A DNA stretch of 48,885 nucleotides from Nanobdellota archaeon (GCA_018819305.1 JAHJQO010000055.1:1-48885); one strand, 5' to 3'; positions 21,448-29,641 are shown, counted from the first letter of the stretch. The notes: generated from the sequence alone by a model not told the origin. Numbers and translations are program-made.

Positions 21448-22104
21448 TTATTTTACATCTCCATGTAAATAAGAATAATATTCTCTTACTTTCTTTAATC
21501 CAAATTCTAACATTTCTTCATTATCTTGAGTATTTGGAGGATCATCACGAGCAGGATTGCAGTGTGTTCTATCATGGTAAGCAGATAAACCTTGTTTATA
21601 TAACTTCATTAAACGAAAAGCATAAATAGGATTTATCTTTCCAAATCTTGAAGTTTTTTCTCTTAATTGTCTTGCTCTTTCAGAATACATAGCTTCTCCA
21701 ATATTTTTTCCAGGAGCATGAGGTATTCTGAGAAATTTATCTACGAGTGCTTTTTTTATTTCCTCATCGGCTATTTCTAAAACCCTATCAATTCCATCGG
21801 AGCGAATTCCCCAAGAAGCAACACCCATTCTTGCGCTATTTTGAATCCAGATAGCACTTCCGAGACTAGCTCTTGCGACATAATCAGCAACAGATTTTCC
21901 AGAGGCAGTTACCAAATCTCCATTATACTCTATTTGAAAAGTTTCAGCAAAGTCTTTATTAGTGCTTACTGTCCTTTTGGTTCTAGAATTTTCTATATCT
22001 CCTGATTCGGAAAAAAATCCAGATTTAAGATTCATAGCGAGATAGATTCTTTCTGCTACTCCTACTCCTTCTCTTTCAGATTGTTCTTGTGTTTGTGTTT
22101 CCAT
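21448..22104 (-). CDS. unrecognised 218-aa cargo protein
   Basis: The protein is soluble and mixed alpha/beta, with a glutamine/glutamate-rich start (METQTQEQSEREG). Notable stretches are AIWIQNSARMGVASWGIRSDGIDRVL and YHDRTHCNPARDDPPNTQDNEEMLEFGL, but I cannot assign a family. It is divergent from the Lrp-type regulator gene and may be its target. The start ATG is near the end of an AT-rich shared promoter region. Confidence 0.68.
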   Translation of the reverse strand: METQTQEQSEREGVGVAERIYLAMNLKSGFFSESGDIENSRTKRTVSTNKDFAETFQIEYNGDLVTASGKSVADYVARASLGSAIWIQNSARMGVASWGIRSDGIDRVLEIADEEIKKALVDKFLRIPHAPGKNIGEAMYSERARQLREKTSRFGKINPIYAFRLMKLYKQGLSAYHDRTHCNPARDDPPNTQDNEEMLEFGLKKVREYYSYLHGDVK

Positions 22105-22189
22105 TTTATTGTTTTATGTTCATTTAGTTATTACTATCTAGTAGTTTGATAGGGTATATTAAACTTTCTTTGCTATTTTAGGGCAAAAC

Positions 22190-22213
22190 GCAATATTTAT
22201 AAACTAATATTGC
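22190..22213 (+). promoter_or_regulatory. palindrome over the TATA box of the Lrp-like gene (candidate operator)
   Basis: Eight-base arms GCAATATT and AATATTGC are perfect inverted repeats that flank the 8-bp centre TATAAACT. The centre forms the TATA box, 24-30 nt before the ATG. Lrp/AsnC proteins often repress their own promoter through such palindromes. Confidence 0.6.
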
Positions 22214-22226
22214 TTAATAGATTAAA

Positions 22227-23192
22227 ATGATAGATGAAGTTAAACTAGATTTGAAAGACAAGAAAATTTTATTTGAGTTGGATAAAAATTCTCGTCAGAG
22301 TAATAGTGAGATTGCTAAAAAAGTTGGACTTAATAAGAATACAGTTAATTATAAGATAAATAGAATGACTCAAGAAGGAGTCATAAAAGGTTATTATTCT
22401 GTTATAGACAGTTCTAAACTAGGTTACTTTTCAATAAGAATATATCTAAAATTTTTTAATACTAAATTAGAAGATGAAAAAAAGATGATTGAATGGTTAA
22501 ATAGCCAAAAAATAGTCGGAGTTCTAGCAAAAATAGAAACGATTTACGATTTAGTTTTAATGTGTTGGGTTAAAAATATTTATGAGTTTGAAGATTTTTT
22601 GCAGGAGTTTAAGAAGAAGTTTAGAAAACATTTTTGGCAAGAGAAGGTTCATATTTTCTCAAAAGTTCTCCATTTTAAGAGAAAATACCTTTTATCGCAA
22701 AAAAAAGAATATGATGAAGAGCCAGAAACAATAGGTGGGAAAGAAATCTCTGATTTTGATGAACTGGATTTAAAGATACTAAGACTACTTGCCAAAAATG
22801 CGAGAATGCCTTTGATAGATATTTCTAGTAAACTTAAAACTCCTGAAAGGACGATCGCATTTAGAATAAAGCAATTAGAGAAAAAGAAAATAATTCAAGG
22901 ATATAGAATAAATTTAGAGCTTCAAAAAATAGGATTTGAATATTATAAACTAAATTTTATACTTAATGACTTCTCAAAATATGAAGAACTGGAAAGTTTT
23001 TGTAAAATTCACGAAAATGTAATTTATATAGATAAGACTTTGGAAGAGTTAGACTTTGAGATTGATGTAGAGATAAAAAATAAACAAGAACTTTTAAAAC
23101 TAATCTCGGAAATAAAAGAAAAGTTTAGTGTAAGAAGTGTAGATATTTTAGAGCTTAAAGAGTATATTAAGTTAGAGAGTATTCCGCAGTAG
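22227..23192 (+). CDS. tandem Lrp/AsnC-type transcriptional regulator
   Basis: The 321-aa protein has two HTH-plus-effector units. The first HTH is LDLKDKKILFELDKNSRQSNSEIAKKVGLNKNTVNYKINRM; the second, near residue 185, is FDELDLKILRLLAKNARMPLIDISSKLKTPERTIAFRIKQLEKKKI. Each is followed by an Lrp-like ligand/oligomerisation segment. The duplicated form is less common than the 150-aa single unit and would act like a covalent dimer. A palindrome over its TATA box suggests autoregulation. It is cargo of the last module and sits nearest to the recombinase gene. Confidence 0.82.
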   Translation: MIDEVKLDLKDKKILFELDKNSRQSNSEIAKKVGLNKNTVNYKINRMTQEGVIKGYYSVIDSSKLGYFSIRIYLKFFNTKLEDEKKMIEWLNSQKIVGVLAKIETIYDLVLMCWVKNIYEFEDFLQEFKKKFRKHFWQEKVHIFSKVLHFKRKYLLSQKKEYDEEPETIGGKEISDFDELDLKILRLLAKNARMPLIDISSKLKTPERTIAFRIKQLEKKKIIQGYRINLELQKIGFEYYKLNFILNDFSKYEELESFCKIHENVIYIDKTLEELDFEIDVEIKNKQELLKLISEIKEKFSVRSVDILELKEYIKLESIPQ

Positions 23193-23548
23193 TCAGCCCT
23201 GATAGTCGGTCAGCCCCCTCGTAATAAAATCGAGCAAACGAATGTTTGCGAGCAAAATGTGGCGAAGCCACAATAAAATAGTTCAGCCCCCAGTTCGTCG
23301 TGTGCCTTCTCCAATTGGGTGGGAAGAAAAGGGATTTTTATTTTGGCTAATCACTTATATATGAAGAAGTGGGTTTTTGAGGGTTTCTGGGGCTGATTTT
23401 CTGGGTTTGGGAATGTCGTTTTGGTGTTTTTTGTTATCTCTGGTGCATAGCAAGGCCGGGATTTGCACTGGACAAACCGTGTTTTTTTCGTTCTTGAATG
23501 GACATTTGTATGCGTGAGGTTTATTAAGGAGTTTTTCTTTGATTTGTT
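23193..23548. other. gene-less region between the array and the recombinase gene
   Basis: The left half holds inverted-repeat copies GTCAGCCC, GTCAGCCCCC and TCAGCCCCC plus short hairpins such as GTGGC-GAA-GCCAC. The right half is T-rich with no plausible gene; the minus-strand frame over it is the shadow of recombinase upstream sequence. No convincing dif-like site is visible here, which would be the place to expect the primary site. Confidence 0.6.
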
Positions 23549-23557
23549 TTGATTTGC

Positions 23558-24421
23558 ATGGACATCATTTATCTTATGAAGAAGGAGATGTTGCGGCGCA
23601 ATTATAGCCTGCAGACAATAAAGGCTTATGTTTTTTGCATGAAGAAGTTCTTGCTTTGGTGCGGGGATAAGGAGCCCAGGAGGGTTACTAAATATGATAT
23701 AAGGAATTATCTGGATTGGCTGTGCGAGAATAAGAAAAGTGCCAGCACTTTGAATGTGCATCTTCAGGCTTTGAAGTTTGCTCTTGAGCAGATCCTGAAC
23801 AAGAGGTTTTTTGTTAATCTTCCTTTTTCAAAAGTTCCGAATAAGCTGCCTGAAGTACTTAGTCAGGATGAGATTGTGAATTTGTTTAAGAATATTGCTA
23901 ATCCTAAACACTCTTTGATTGTTCGATTAATGTATTCTGCTGGTTTAAGGGTTGGAGAAGTTGTGAATCTGAAAGTCAAGGATTTGGAGTTTGGCAAAAG
24001 AATTGGCTGGGTTCGAAAGGGCAAAGGTAACAAGGACCGACCTTTTCTGATTTCTGCTGTTTTAAAGCCAGAGATTATTGAGTTTATCAGAAAGCATGGG
24101 CTTGAGCATTATTCCTGGCTTTTTCCTGGCAGAAAAATAAATCATCTGACTACCAGAAGTGTTTATGAAATTGTTAGGCAGGCTGGAAAAAGAGCTGGTT
24201 TGAATAAAAACATTCATCCGCATACTCTCAGGCACAGCTTTGCTACACATCTTATTGAGAATGGTTATGATATTACAAGAGTTCAGGCTTTGCTTGGGCA
24301 TAACAGCCCTGAGACCACCATGGTTTATGTTCATATGGCAAGCCCTGAGATGATTAATGTAAGCAGTCCTTATGACTCTTTGTATGACTCTCCAGATGAC
24401 TCTCGGGATGACTCTCTATAG
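23558..24421 (+). CDS. xerA: XerA-like tyrosine recombinase
   Basis: The protein has an N-terminal SAM-like core-binding domain (MLRRNYSLQTIKAYVFCMKKFLLWC) and a C-terminal catalytic domain. Visible catalytic residues are R in SAGLRVGEVVNL, K in RKGKGNKDRP, HxxR in HPHTLRHSFATH, H in ALLGHNSPETT and the nucleophile Y in MVYVHM. It lacks the extra helix found in integron integrases between the second and third motifs, so it groups with XerA/XerC-D. It ends with a repetitive tail (YDSLYDSPDDSRDDSL). I chose the ATG at 23558; TTG 23549 and ATG 23576 are also possible. It probably acts on the dif-like sites upstream, and possibly on chromosome dimers. Confidence 0.88.
   Translation: MDIIYLMKKEMLRRNYSLQTIKAYVFCMKKFLLWCGDKEPRRVTKYDIRNYLDWLCENKKSASTLNVHLQALKFALEQILNKRFFVNLPFSKVPNKLPEVLSQDEIVNLFKNIANPKHSLIVRLMYSAGLRVGEVVNLKVKDLEFGKRIGWVRKGKGNKDRPFLISAVLKPEIIEFIRKHGLEHYSWLFPGRKINHLTTRSVYEIVRQAGKRAGLNKNIHPHTLRHSFATHLIENGYDITRVQALLGHNSPETTMVYVHMASPEMINVSSPYDSLYDSPDDSRDDSL
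24372..24420 (+). repeat. 12-bp tandem repeat in the recombinase tail
   Basis: The core ATGACTCT recurs every 12 bp four times and encodes the DS-rich C-terminal tail. Further diverged copies (GGAGTCT, ATGACTCT) continue beyond the stop codon to about 24465, so the repeat is a DNA feature as well as a protein tail. Confidence 0.7.
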
Positions 24422-24544
24422 GAGTCTATTTATAACTCTATTCAGCCTGTTCAGTATGACTCTCTTCAGCAATATTTATAAGCAACATTTATAAATCAGG
24501 TATTATTAGCTGAAGATAGAGGATTAAAGTGGAAGTGGCTTTGA

Positions 24545-24829
24545 ATGAATGAACAGAACTCAGAAAATACTCCAACAGTTTTGGTGCAAGTAATCCAGAG
24601 CCTGGAAGATGAAATAATCAAATGTTCTGAAGAAATAAAAGTGGCTGATGAGCCAAAAAAAACTGAATTAATGGGTATTGTAAATAAAGCTTACAAAGAA
24701 GTTTATCGCTTGTTTAAAGAAACTGGAGAAGTTCCTAATGAAACATTATTTAGAGTTTCAGAAATATACTTAAATACAGCAAATTATTATAAGGAATATT
24801 TGAAAACAAAAAATAATGAGGTGGTCTAA
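24545..24829 (+). CDS. unrecognised 94-aa helical protein upstream of LemA
   Basis: The protein is acidic and helical throughout (LVQVIQSLEDEIIKCSEEIKVADEPKKTELMGIVNKAYKEVYRLF). No motif is recognised. Its stop overlaps the lemA-like start codon by one base, so the two are co-translated and probably act together. A TATA-like ACATTTATAAATC lies about 50 nt upstream, giving a short leader. Confidence 0.7.
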   Translation: MNEQNSENTPTVLVQVIQSLEDEIIKCSEEIKVADEPKKTELMGIVNKAYKEVYRLFKETGEVPNETLFRVSEIYLNTANYYKEYLKTKNNEVV

Positions 24830-25443
24830 TGGCTAAAAAGAAAAATCTTAGTACGGGAGCAATTGTTGGTATTGTTGTAGCAGTAGTGGTTGTTATAATT
24901 GTTTTGAGTGTTATAGGTATGTTTAACACCCTTCAAAAATTAGATGAAAGTGTTGATAATGCATGGGGTCAGGTAGAGACATCCTACCAAAGAAGAGCAG
25001 ATCTGATTCCAAACCTAATGGCAACTGTGCAGGGAGCTGCTGATTTTGAGCAGGAAACACAGACCCAAGTCGCAGCGCTAAGAAGCGGAGCTGTTGCTGC
25101 AAAACAGGCATGGGATAGTGCAACAACACCAGAAGAGCAGGTTGCTGCTGCCAACCAGATGGAAGGCGTACTTGCAGGCTTCCGTTCATTAAACATCAAT
25201 GTTGAAAGATATCCTGAGCTTAAAGCAACGCAAAACTTTGAAACATTTCAGATTCAATTAGAAGGTACTGAAAACAGGGTTAGTGTTGAGAGAAAAAGAT
25301 ACAACGATGCTGTTGCAATACTTAACAAGAAAACAAGAGTTTTCCCTAGCAATATAATTGCTTCAATGAGTGGTATTGAAAAGAAAACTTATTTTGATGC
25401 ACAAGAAGGAGCAGAAGTTGCTCCAACAGTTGAGTTTACATAA
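24829..25443 (+). CDS. lemA: LemA family membrane protein
   Basis: An N-terminal membrane anchor (AIVGIVVAVVVVIIVLSVIGMF) is followed by the LemA hallmark LDESVDNAWGQVETSYQRRADLIPNLMATVQG, then long helices and VERKRYNDAVAILNKKTRVFPSNII. At 204 aa it is a full-length LemA. The function of LemA proteins is unclear; they are proposed to work in envelope stress. It follows a small helical protein with a 1-bp overlap. Probably faces outside with the anchor in the membrane. Confidence 0.92.
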   Translation: MAKKKNLSTGAIVGIVVAVVVVIIVLSVIGMFNTLQKLDESVDNAWGQVETSYQRRADLIPNLMATVQGAADFEQETQTQVAALRSGAVAAKQAWDSATTPEEQVAAANQMEGVLAGFRSLNINVERYPELKATQNFETFQIQLEGTENRVSVERKRYNDAVAILNKKTRVFPSNIIASMSGIEKKTYFDAQEGAEVAPTVEFT

Positions 25444-25528
25444 AAATTTTTATTTTTCTTCTCTTTTCATTTTTATTTGTTATTTTTCTCCGAAAAAATC
25501 GCATAAATCACGAATTTTCTTGACAGCA

Positions 25529-25537
25529 TTATATAAA
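25529..25537 (+). promoter_or_regulatory. TATA box of the 59-aa gene
   Basis: TTATATAAA lies 24-32 nt before the ATG, the leaderless spacing. Confidence 0.6.
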
Positions 25538-25560
25538 CAACTTCTTGAATTTGTTCTTTT

Positions 25561-25740
25561 ATGAAAAAAACAAAAAAACACTTCTTTAAGAAATGGGAAA
25601 TCTCAATTATAGAGCTAAAAAACAGCACTGGAAAAAAATACAAAGTTACAAGAAGAATTCCAGAAATAGAAGTATCTGAAACAAAGATGTTTATAAGCTT
25701 GAAGAAAGCAAAGGAACAATTTGAAAACTGGTTAAAATAA
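25561..25740 (+). CDS. unrecognised basic 59-aa protein
   Basis: A small lysine-rich protein (MKKTKKHFFKKWEISIIEL, then KKYKVTRRIPEIEVSETKMFISLKKAKEQFENWLK) with beta-beta-helix character. Promoter spacing and codon pattern support it as real. It is convergent with the phosphatase-like gene and their 3' ends overlap by a few bases. It may bind nucleic acid, given its charge; this is inference only. Confidence 0.6.
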   Translation: MKKTKKHFFKKWEISIIELKNSTGKKYKVTRRIPEIEVSETKMFISLKKAKEQFENWLK

Positions 25741-26037
25741 GTCAGTGGCCTTGGATTTCAAAACATCAATCAGCTCAGGCTGATTATACTTGTAAATATC
25801 AGGGATTTCAAGAGAAATAATTTTTTTCTTAAGGTATTCTTTAGGGAATCTTTTTGCAATCTCAGACCTTTGATTCTCTTCCATTACAACAACGAGGTCA
25901 GCCCATAAAATTTCTTGTTCAGAAATCGGCTGCTCATTAAACAATCCTGCTGAACGTGTTTCAAAAGCACTCTGAAAGATTTCTTCTGCAGTCCTGCTTC
26001 TGTTCTGATTTTGATTGCAAACAAATAATACTCTCAT
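25732..26037 (-). CDS. low-molecular-weight protein-tyrosine-phosphatase-like protein
   Basis: The N-terminus MRVLFVCNQNQNRSRTAEEIF holds C-x5-R-S, the phosphate-binding loop of LMW phosphatases, in the variant typical of predicted protein-tyrosine phosphatases of the COG4551 type. Later parts (WADLVVVMEENQRSEI) match the family. At 101 aa it is short but complete for that group. I placed the start at 26037, about 25-30 nt from a TATA-like AAATATATAT; the frame is open to 26058. Confidence 0.8.
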   Translation of the reverse strand: MRVLFVCNQNQNRSRTAEEIFQSAFETRSAGLFNEQPISEQEILWADLVVVMEENQRSEIAKRFPKEYLKKKIISLEIPDIYKYNQPELIDVLKSKATDLF

Positions 26038-26096
26038 ATAGCGGATAATATGTTTCAAAGATATATATTTTTCGTAAAAATCAAATTTTTTCGGCG

Positions 26097-26252
26097 GTGT
26101 CCTAAGTAACGCTCGTTATCACTCGCTTCGCGTCAGTTCGCTGAGCAAAAACCTAAAATACTTTGCATTTTAATAGGTTTTTGTTCCAAACTAGTTTCTT
26201 ACGAGATTAATCAGCTCAGCTCACATAATGGTGACGCAATAACTTAGGACAC
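26097..26252. repeat. foldback element A (nested palindrome)
   Basis: Nested inverted repeats: GTGTCCTAAGT (26097-26107) with ACTTAGGACAC (26242-26252), GCGTCA (26130) with TGACGC (26232), GCTGAGC (26140-26146) with GCTCAGC (26214-26220), and AAAAACCTA (26147-26155) with TAGGTTTTT (26174-26182). Its inner part is related to element B at 31.5 kb, while the outer arms differ. No gene inside. It could be a MITE-like repeat or structured leader. Confidence 0.72.
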
Positions 26253-26304
26253 AACTATTTTTTCCACAACCTTTATTAAGTTCTAGTCCTAAACAATTCA
26301 ATAC

Positions 26305-27021
26305 ATGGTATCTGAAGAAGACTTGCAAAGCATGAGTCCTGAGGAGATTGCAGAGCTTCAGAGAAAGAACTGTATCTTCTGCAAGATAATTGGAGGAGAA
26401 ATTCCCAGCAAGAAAGTTTTTGAAGATGACAAATTGATTGGCATTCTTGATATTAATCCTGCTGCCAAAGGCCATACTTTAATGATGACCAAGGAACATT
26501 ACCCTATTCTTCCAGTCATTCCATTGGATGTTGCAGCTCACATGTTCAGAACAACAAAACAAGTTGTAAAAGCATTAAAAGATGCAATAGTCACTAACAA
26601 ATCAACTGTTTTTATTGCCAACGGAGCAATTGCAGGACAGCAAAGCCCGCATTTCTTGTATCATATCATCCCTAGAGAAAATGATGATGGCTTGGATAAT
26701 TTTAATATTCCTGCAAATGAATTCAGAGAAGAAGAAATCACCCAGCATCTTGCTTCTCTTAAAGGCAAGCTTGGCCTGATGATGAGAGAGTATAAATCTA
26801 AAAAAGGTACATCAGACCATCGCGCTGTCACCAGCAAGCCAATGAAACACACTGACTTAGCACAGTATATTGAACAAAACCCTGATATCAAAGAAAAAAT
26901 ACTCAAAGATCCTGAAGGTTTCAAAAAAGAAGTTGAGACAAATCCTGATTTAAAAAAATTGTTTGAAAGCATTAACATCAATAAATTATCCTCTGCACTC
27001 GGCGCAATAGGGAGAAAATAA
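26305..27021 (+). CDS. HIT-domain protein lacking the catalytic histidine
   Basis: The first 150 residues are a HIT domain: CIFCKIIGGEIPSKKVFEDD with the CxxC zinc pair, INPAAKGHTLMM, and QQSPHFLYHIIPR. The HxHxH signature reads H-F-L-Y-H here, so the middle histidine, the nucleophile in Fhit-like enzymes, is leucine. A C-terminal extension ends in IEQNPDIKEKILKDPEGFKKEV and a basic tail. It probably binds nucleotides without classic hydrolysis. Start ATG has a TATA-like element 27 nt upstream. A second HIT gene follows after 22 bp. Confidence 0.82.
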   Translation: MVSEEDLQSMSPEEIAELQRKNCIFCKIIGGEIPSKKVFEDDKLIGILDINPAAKGHTLMMTKEHYPILPVIPLDVAAHMFRTTKQVVKALKDAIVTNKSTVFIANGAIAGQQSPHFLYHIIPRENDDGLDNFNIPANEFREEEITQHLASLKGKLGLMMREYKSKKGTSDHRAVTSKPMKHTDLAQYIEQNPDIKEKILKDPEGFKKEVETNPDLKKLFESININKLSSALGAIGRK

Positions 27022-27043
27022 GGAAAAAGCTAAAAACAAAAAA

Positions 27044-27562
27044 ATGACCTGCATTATTTGTGAAAAAATCAAAGAAGGAAAAGCACATGTTGTTTATGAA
27101 GACGCTAGTCTTGTGGCTGTTCTTCCAAGCAAGCCGGCAGCAGTCGGGCATATCAAGATTCTGCCTAAAAATCATTTTTCAAAGATTGAAGAAATGGAAG
27201 ATTCACTAGTTGAAGACTTGTTTTTCCTGGCAAACTTTGCTTCGTCAAGTGTTTTCGAAGCATTGCAAGCCCACGGAACAAACATTATCTTGAATGAAAC
27301 AGACAATCATCTTTCTATTGATGTTATTCCCAGAAAAGAAGGCGACAACATGAACTTCCTGTGGCAGCCAAAACAAATTGAACCTGAAGAAATGGATGAA
27401 ATTGAGAAAAAAATAAGTGACAAGGCTTTTGTTATTGGTAAAAAAGATGCAAAGCCATCAGAGCTGCCCTCTATTCCAATAGAAAAGCCTGAAGAAGTTA
27501 TTAAGATTCCTGACGAAGAAAAAACTAATTATCTAATCAAGAATCTGGAGAAGACTCCTTAG
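27044..27562 (+). CDS. second degenerate HIT-domain protein
   Basis: The N-terminal CIICEKIKEGKAHVVYEDASLVAVLPSKPAAVGHIKILP is a HIT start with the CxxC pair. The signature segment reads NHLSIDVIPRKEGD, so only the first histidine of HxHxH remains. The C-terminal 60 residues are acidic and proline-rich. It forms a pair with the preceding HIT protein, which also lacks the catalytic residue, suggesting a heterodimer with a binding role. The start has no strong ribosome-binding site. Confidence 0.78.
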   Translation: MTCIICEKIKEGKAHVVYEDASLVAVLPSKPAAVGHIKILPKNHFSKIEEMEDSLVEDLFFLANFASSSVFEALQAHGTNIILNETDNHLSIDVIPRKEGDNMNFLWQPKQIEPEEMDEIEKKISDKAFVIGKKDAKPSELPSIPIEKPEEVIKIPDEEKTNYLIKNLEKTP

Positions 27563-27618
27563 AATTAAATATCATTTCTGCATTAAATTAAAGAAAATCA
27601 TGAAAAATAAAATTGAAA

Positions 27619-28332
27619 TTATTTTTCTATCTGTTCATAGACTGTCTGTACTCCTTCATTATTAACTCTATATTTTAAACTTCGCATTGCGCTGCTTAAT
27701 TGCATTTTTGTCACTTTTCCTCTAACGCAGTCTTCAGATCCATTCAAATGTATATTTAAAAGACACTCTTGATTCACCTCATTTGGCAAACCACCATATT
27801 CTTTCAAAAGAATGCTTTCAACTAATCCCCTTATTTCTGCATTTGGACTTTTTGGCTTAAAATAATCAATAAATCCTTTTTGTTTTTTAGTACAGATTCC
27901 TTTTTCTTTTGCATATTTTCTAAGATACTGTCCAATAGAAGGACCTACAGATTTACTATGTTCTTTTAAATCCAAAGCAGATACAATCATTGGAGCATTA
28001 ATAAATCCTTCTTCTTTAATTAGTTTATTTGCTGCACTTTTGAAAGTTTTATAATCTATTTTAGAAGGGTCTTTTTTTCTTCCTCTTTTTTGTAGCTTTA
28101 CAGGCACAGCATCCTCAGTATATTTAACAGTGCCTTCAGGGTTGTATTTTGCCACAAGTTCATAAATATCAGATTCTAATGATGCAATAACATCTATACC
28201 ACTAGAGAAAACAGCGTTTAAAGTATTATTTAGAATTTTTTCTAGTTCTACTCTTTCTTGCTTAAGCAAGTTATTTTCTGCATTTTGTGCAGCTTCTTCT
28301 GTAGCTTGTTTTATTTTATCTTTTAAAGTCAT
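27619..28332 (-). CDS. unrecognised 237-aa protein with basic AT-hook-like patch
   Basis: An N-terminal coiled coil (TEEAAQNAENNLLKQERVELEKILNN) is followed by the basic patch LQKRGRKKDPSKID, which resembles an AT-hook, and by helical segments that may be winged-helix repeats (FINAPMIVSALDLKEHSKSVGPSIGQYLRKY). A DNA-binding role is plausible but not shown. It stands alone, convergent with the HIT pair and about 80 bp upstream of another unknown gene on the same strand. Confidence 0.68.
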   Translation of the reverse strand: MTLKDKIKQATEEAAQNAENNLLKQERVELEKILNNTLNAVFSSGIDVIASLESDIYELVAKYNPEGTVKYTEDAVPVKLQKRGRKKDPSKIDYKTFKSAANKLIKEEGFINAPMIVSALDLKEHSKSVGPSIGQYLRKYAKEKGICTKKQKGFIDYFKPKSPNAEIRGLVESILLKEYGGLPNEVNQECLLNIHLNGSEDCVRGKVTKMQLSSAMRSLKYRVNNEGVQTVYEQIEK

Positions 28333-28410
28333 AACTTCTCATGAGGACAGAACTCATTTATAAATATTTCGGTTTTGTTGTCATTTAAAAGTGGTTAAAA
28401 TAGAAAATAT

Positions 28411-28749
28411 TTACTTTTTCACATAACTTTCGCAGATTTTCTCAAGCTCATTCAAACTGTCATTAATATTTTCATAAAAGCCAGGCACATTTTTTGCAAT
28501 ATCAGTTCTGTACTCTCTGACCCTATTCAAAAGAGACTCGGCTTCAAACGCAACAATTTGAGAAAAATTAGGAATTTTTTCATCTAAATCCACATTTTCT
28601 AGTTTCTTCAAAGCCTCTCCGAAATACATGAGGCTTCCATAAGTTCTAAAATAATCTTTGACAGTCTCTGTTTTCTTCCAATATCTAAATGCTTTCTGTA
28701 ATTCAAGACTGCCACCAAATCTCAGGTTTTTTTTATCTTTACCATGCAT
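28411..28749 (-). CDS. unrecognised 112-aa helical protein
   Basis: A helical protein with basic start (MHGKDKKNLRFGGSLELQKAFRYWKKTE) and several amphipathic helices; no motif is recognised. It is read in the same direction as the peptidase gene upstream (28 bp gap), so they may share an mRNA. Confidence 0.62.
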   Translation of the reverse strand: MHGKDKKNLRFGGSLELQKAFRYWKKTETVKDYFRTYGSLMYFGEALKKLENVDLDEKIPNFSQIVAFEAESLLNRVREYRTDIAKNVPGFYENINDSLNELEKICESYVKK

Positions 28750-28777
28750 TTTTATTCCCCCACCACATCTTTCTAAA

Positions 28778-29641
28778 TTACAACAAAAACATCAACCAAT
28801 TCCCAAAGATAAACGTAAGTACATAAGCAATCAGGAAACTTGGAACAAAAGGAATACCAACCTTAATAGTAACATTTTGAATCTTGTGCCTTTTTAACAA
28901 GGCAATCTGCTTCATAGTGATGCCTATCTTTGTCGGATGCAAGATTATCTTATTGGCTTTCTTAACAGGGTTAATAATCCATTCTCCTTCTGTCAAATCC
29001 TTGACTTTCATCTGTTGAATCATGCAAACCTTTTCAACCAGGCTCACAAACAACCAGAGATAAAAAAAGATAAACAAAACCACTACAAAGCCAAAGAGAA
29101 TTATTGATTCATTGCTTCTTGTAGCAAGGAGAAATATGAATGACAAAACACCAAGTATCAGGAAAAGAATTCTAGTAATAATAATTTTTTTTGTCTTTGA
29201 CTTTATATCTGCAGCTTCTTTAAAAGCTTTGTAATGAGCTGCGGCTTTGATAATTGTGAAAAACAAGCCATAAATAGCTCCTACCAATAGAATGTTGATG
29301 AAAAACATGACAAGCAAAGGAATAGTTCTGCTAAAATCAGAAAGACTCAATCCAATAAGCGCTGACAAGCCAAAGATGAGTTTGCTGTCACCTCCACCCC
29401 ACTGGCCAGAATAAAACATTACCAAACCAATCACTAATCCTGCTGCTAATCCAATAACAGCGTTCCAGAATATATGAATATAACCGTGATAAATACTTAG
29501 AATTACAGAGCCACCTATTGCAAAAGCAATTAGTCCAAAGTTCAGCCAGTCAGGCACTTCTCTTGTTTTGATATCTGAAATTGAAGCAACAATCAAAACC
29601 AGCAATCCAACTGACAATCCAATATATCCAGGCCAAAGCAT
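28778..29641 (-). CDS. archaeal type IV prepilin peptidase-like protein (A24 family)
   Basis: The polytopic membrane protein has the two aspartate motifs of A24 peptidases: SISDIKTREVPDWLN near the N-terminus and GGGDSKLIFGLSALIG (GxGD) about 60 residues later, both at membrane edges. C-terminal hydrophobic segments complete the fold. These enzymes cut the signal of archaellins and pilins. I moved the start to the ATG at 29641, where ATATTTAAAG lies 24-31 nt upstream; the longer frame (to 29722) would overlap the divergent gene. No pilin gene is next to it. Confidence 0.85.
   Translation of the reverse strand: MLWPGYIGLSVGLLVLIVASISDIKTREVPDWLNFGLIAFAIGGSVILSIYHGYIHIFWNAVIGLAAGLVIGLVMFYSGQWGGGDSKLIFGLSALIGLSLSDFSRTIPLLVMFFINILLVGAIYGLFFTIIKAAAHYKAFKEAADIKSKTKKIIITRILFLILGVLSFIFLLATRSNESIILFGFVVVLFIFFYLWLFVSLVEKVCMIQQMKVKDLTEGEWIINPVKKANKIILHPTKIGITMKQIALLKRHKIQNVTIKVGIPFVPSFLIAYVLTFIFGNWLMFLL

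Larger units (their letters stand above)
6153..23311 (+). mobile_element. array of dif-like modules (candidate XerA-driven cassette array)
   Basis: At least thirteen 28-bp sites of dif architecture (11-bp arm, 6-bp spacer, 11-bp arm), all reading in the plus direction, divide this stretch into modules of 0.1 to 7.7 kb. Most modules have their own inverted repeat just inside the two ends and a hairpin-rich stretch after the left end. Genes lie on both strands, most are unrecognised or accessory, and four modules have no gene. A XerA-like tyrosine recombinase gene follows at 23.5 kb. By known Xer biology, directly repeated dif-like sites allow excision and insertion of circles. The right border is set by the outermost inverted repeat, because no clean site is seen after 21.2 kb. 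Confidence 0.7.
21211..23311 (+). mobile_element. dif module 13 (two divergent genes), right end of the array
   Basis: Several inverted repeats bound this unit: GAGAAGGCAC (21355-21364) with GTGCCTTCTC (23302-23311), GGGGGCTGAC (21428-21437) with GTCAGCCCCC (23209-23218), and extra GTCAGCCC and TCAGCCCCC copies at 23192 and 23283. CCCTATC/GATAGGG stems lie in the left flank. No clean dif-like site follows on the right. Confidence 0.55.

Noticed and set aside
23340-23400. Primary dif or attI-like site beside the recombinase gene
   Set aside because: AT-rich sequence here shows no 11-6-11 pattern with acceptable arms, so I could not place a primary site.
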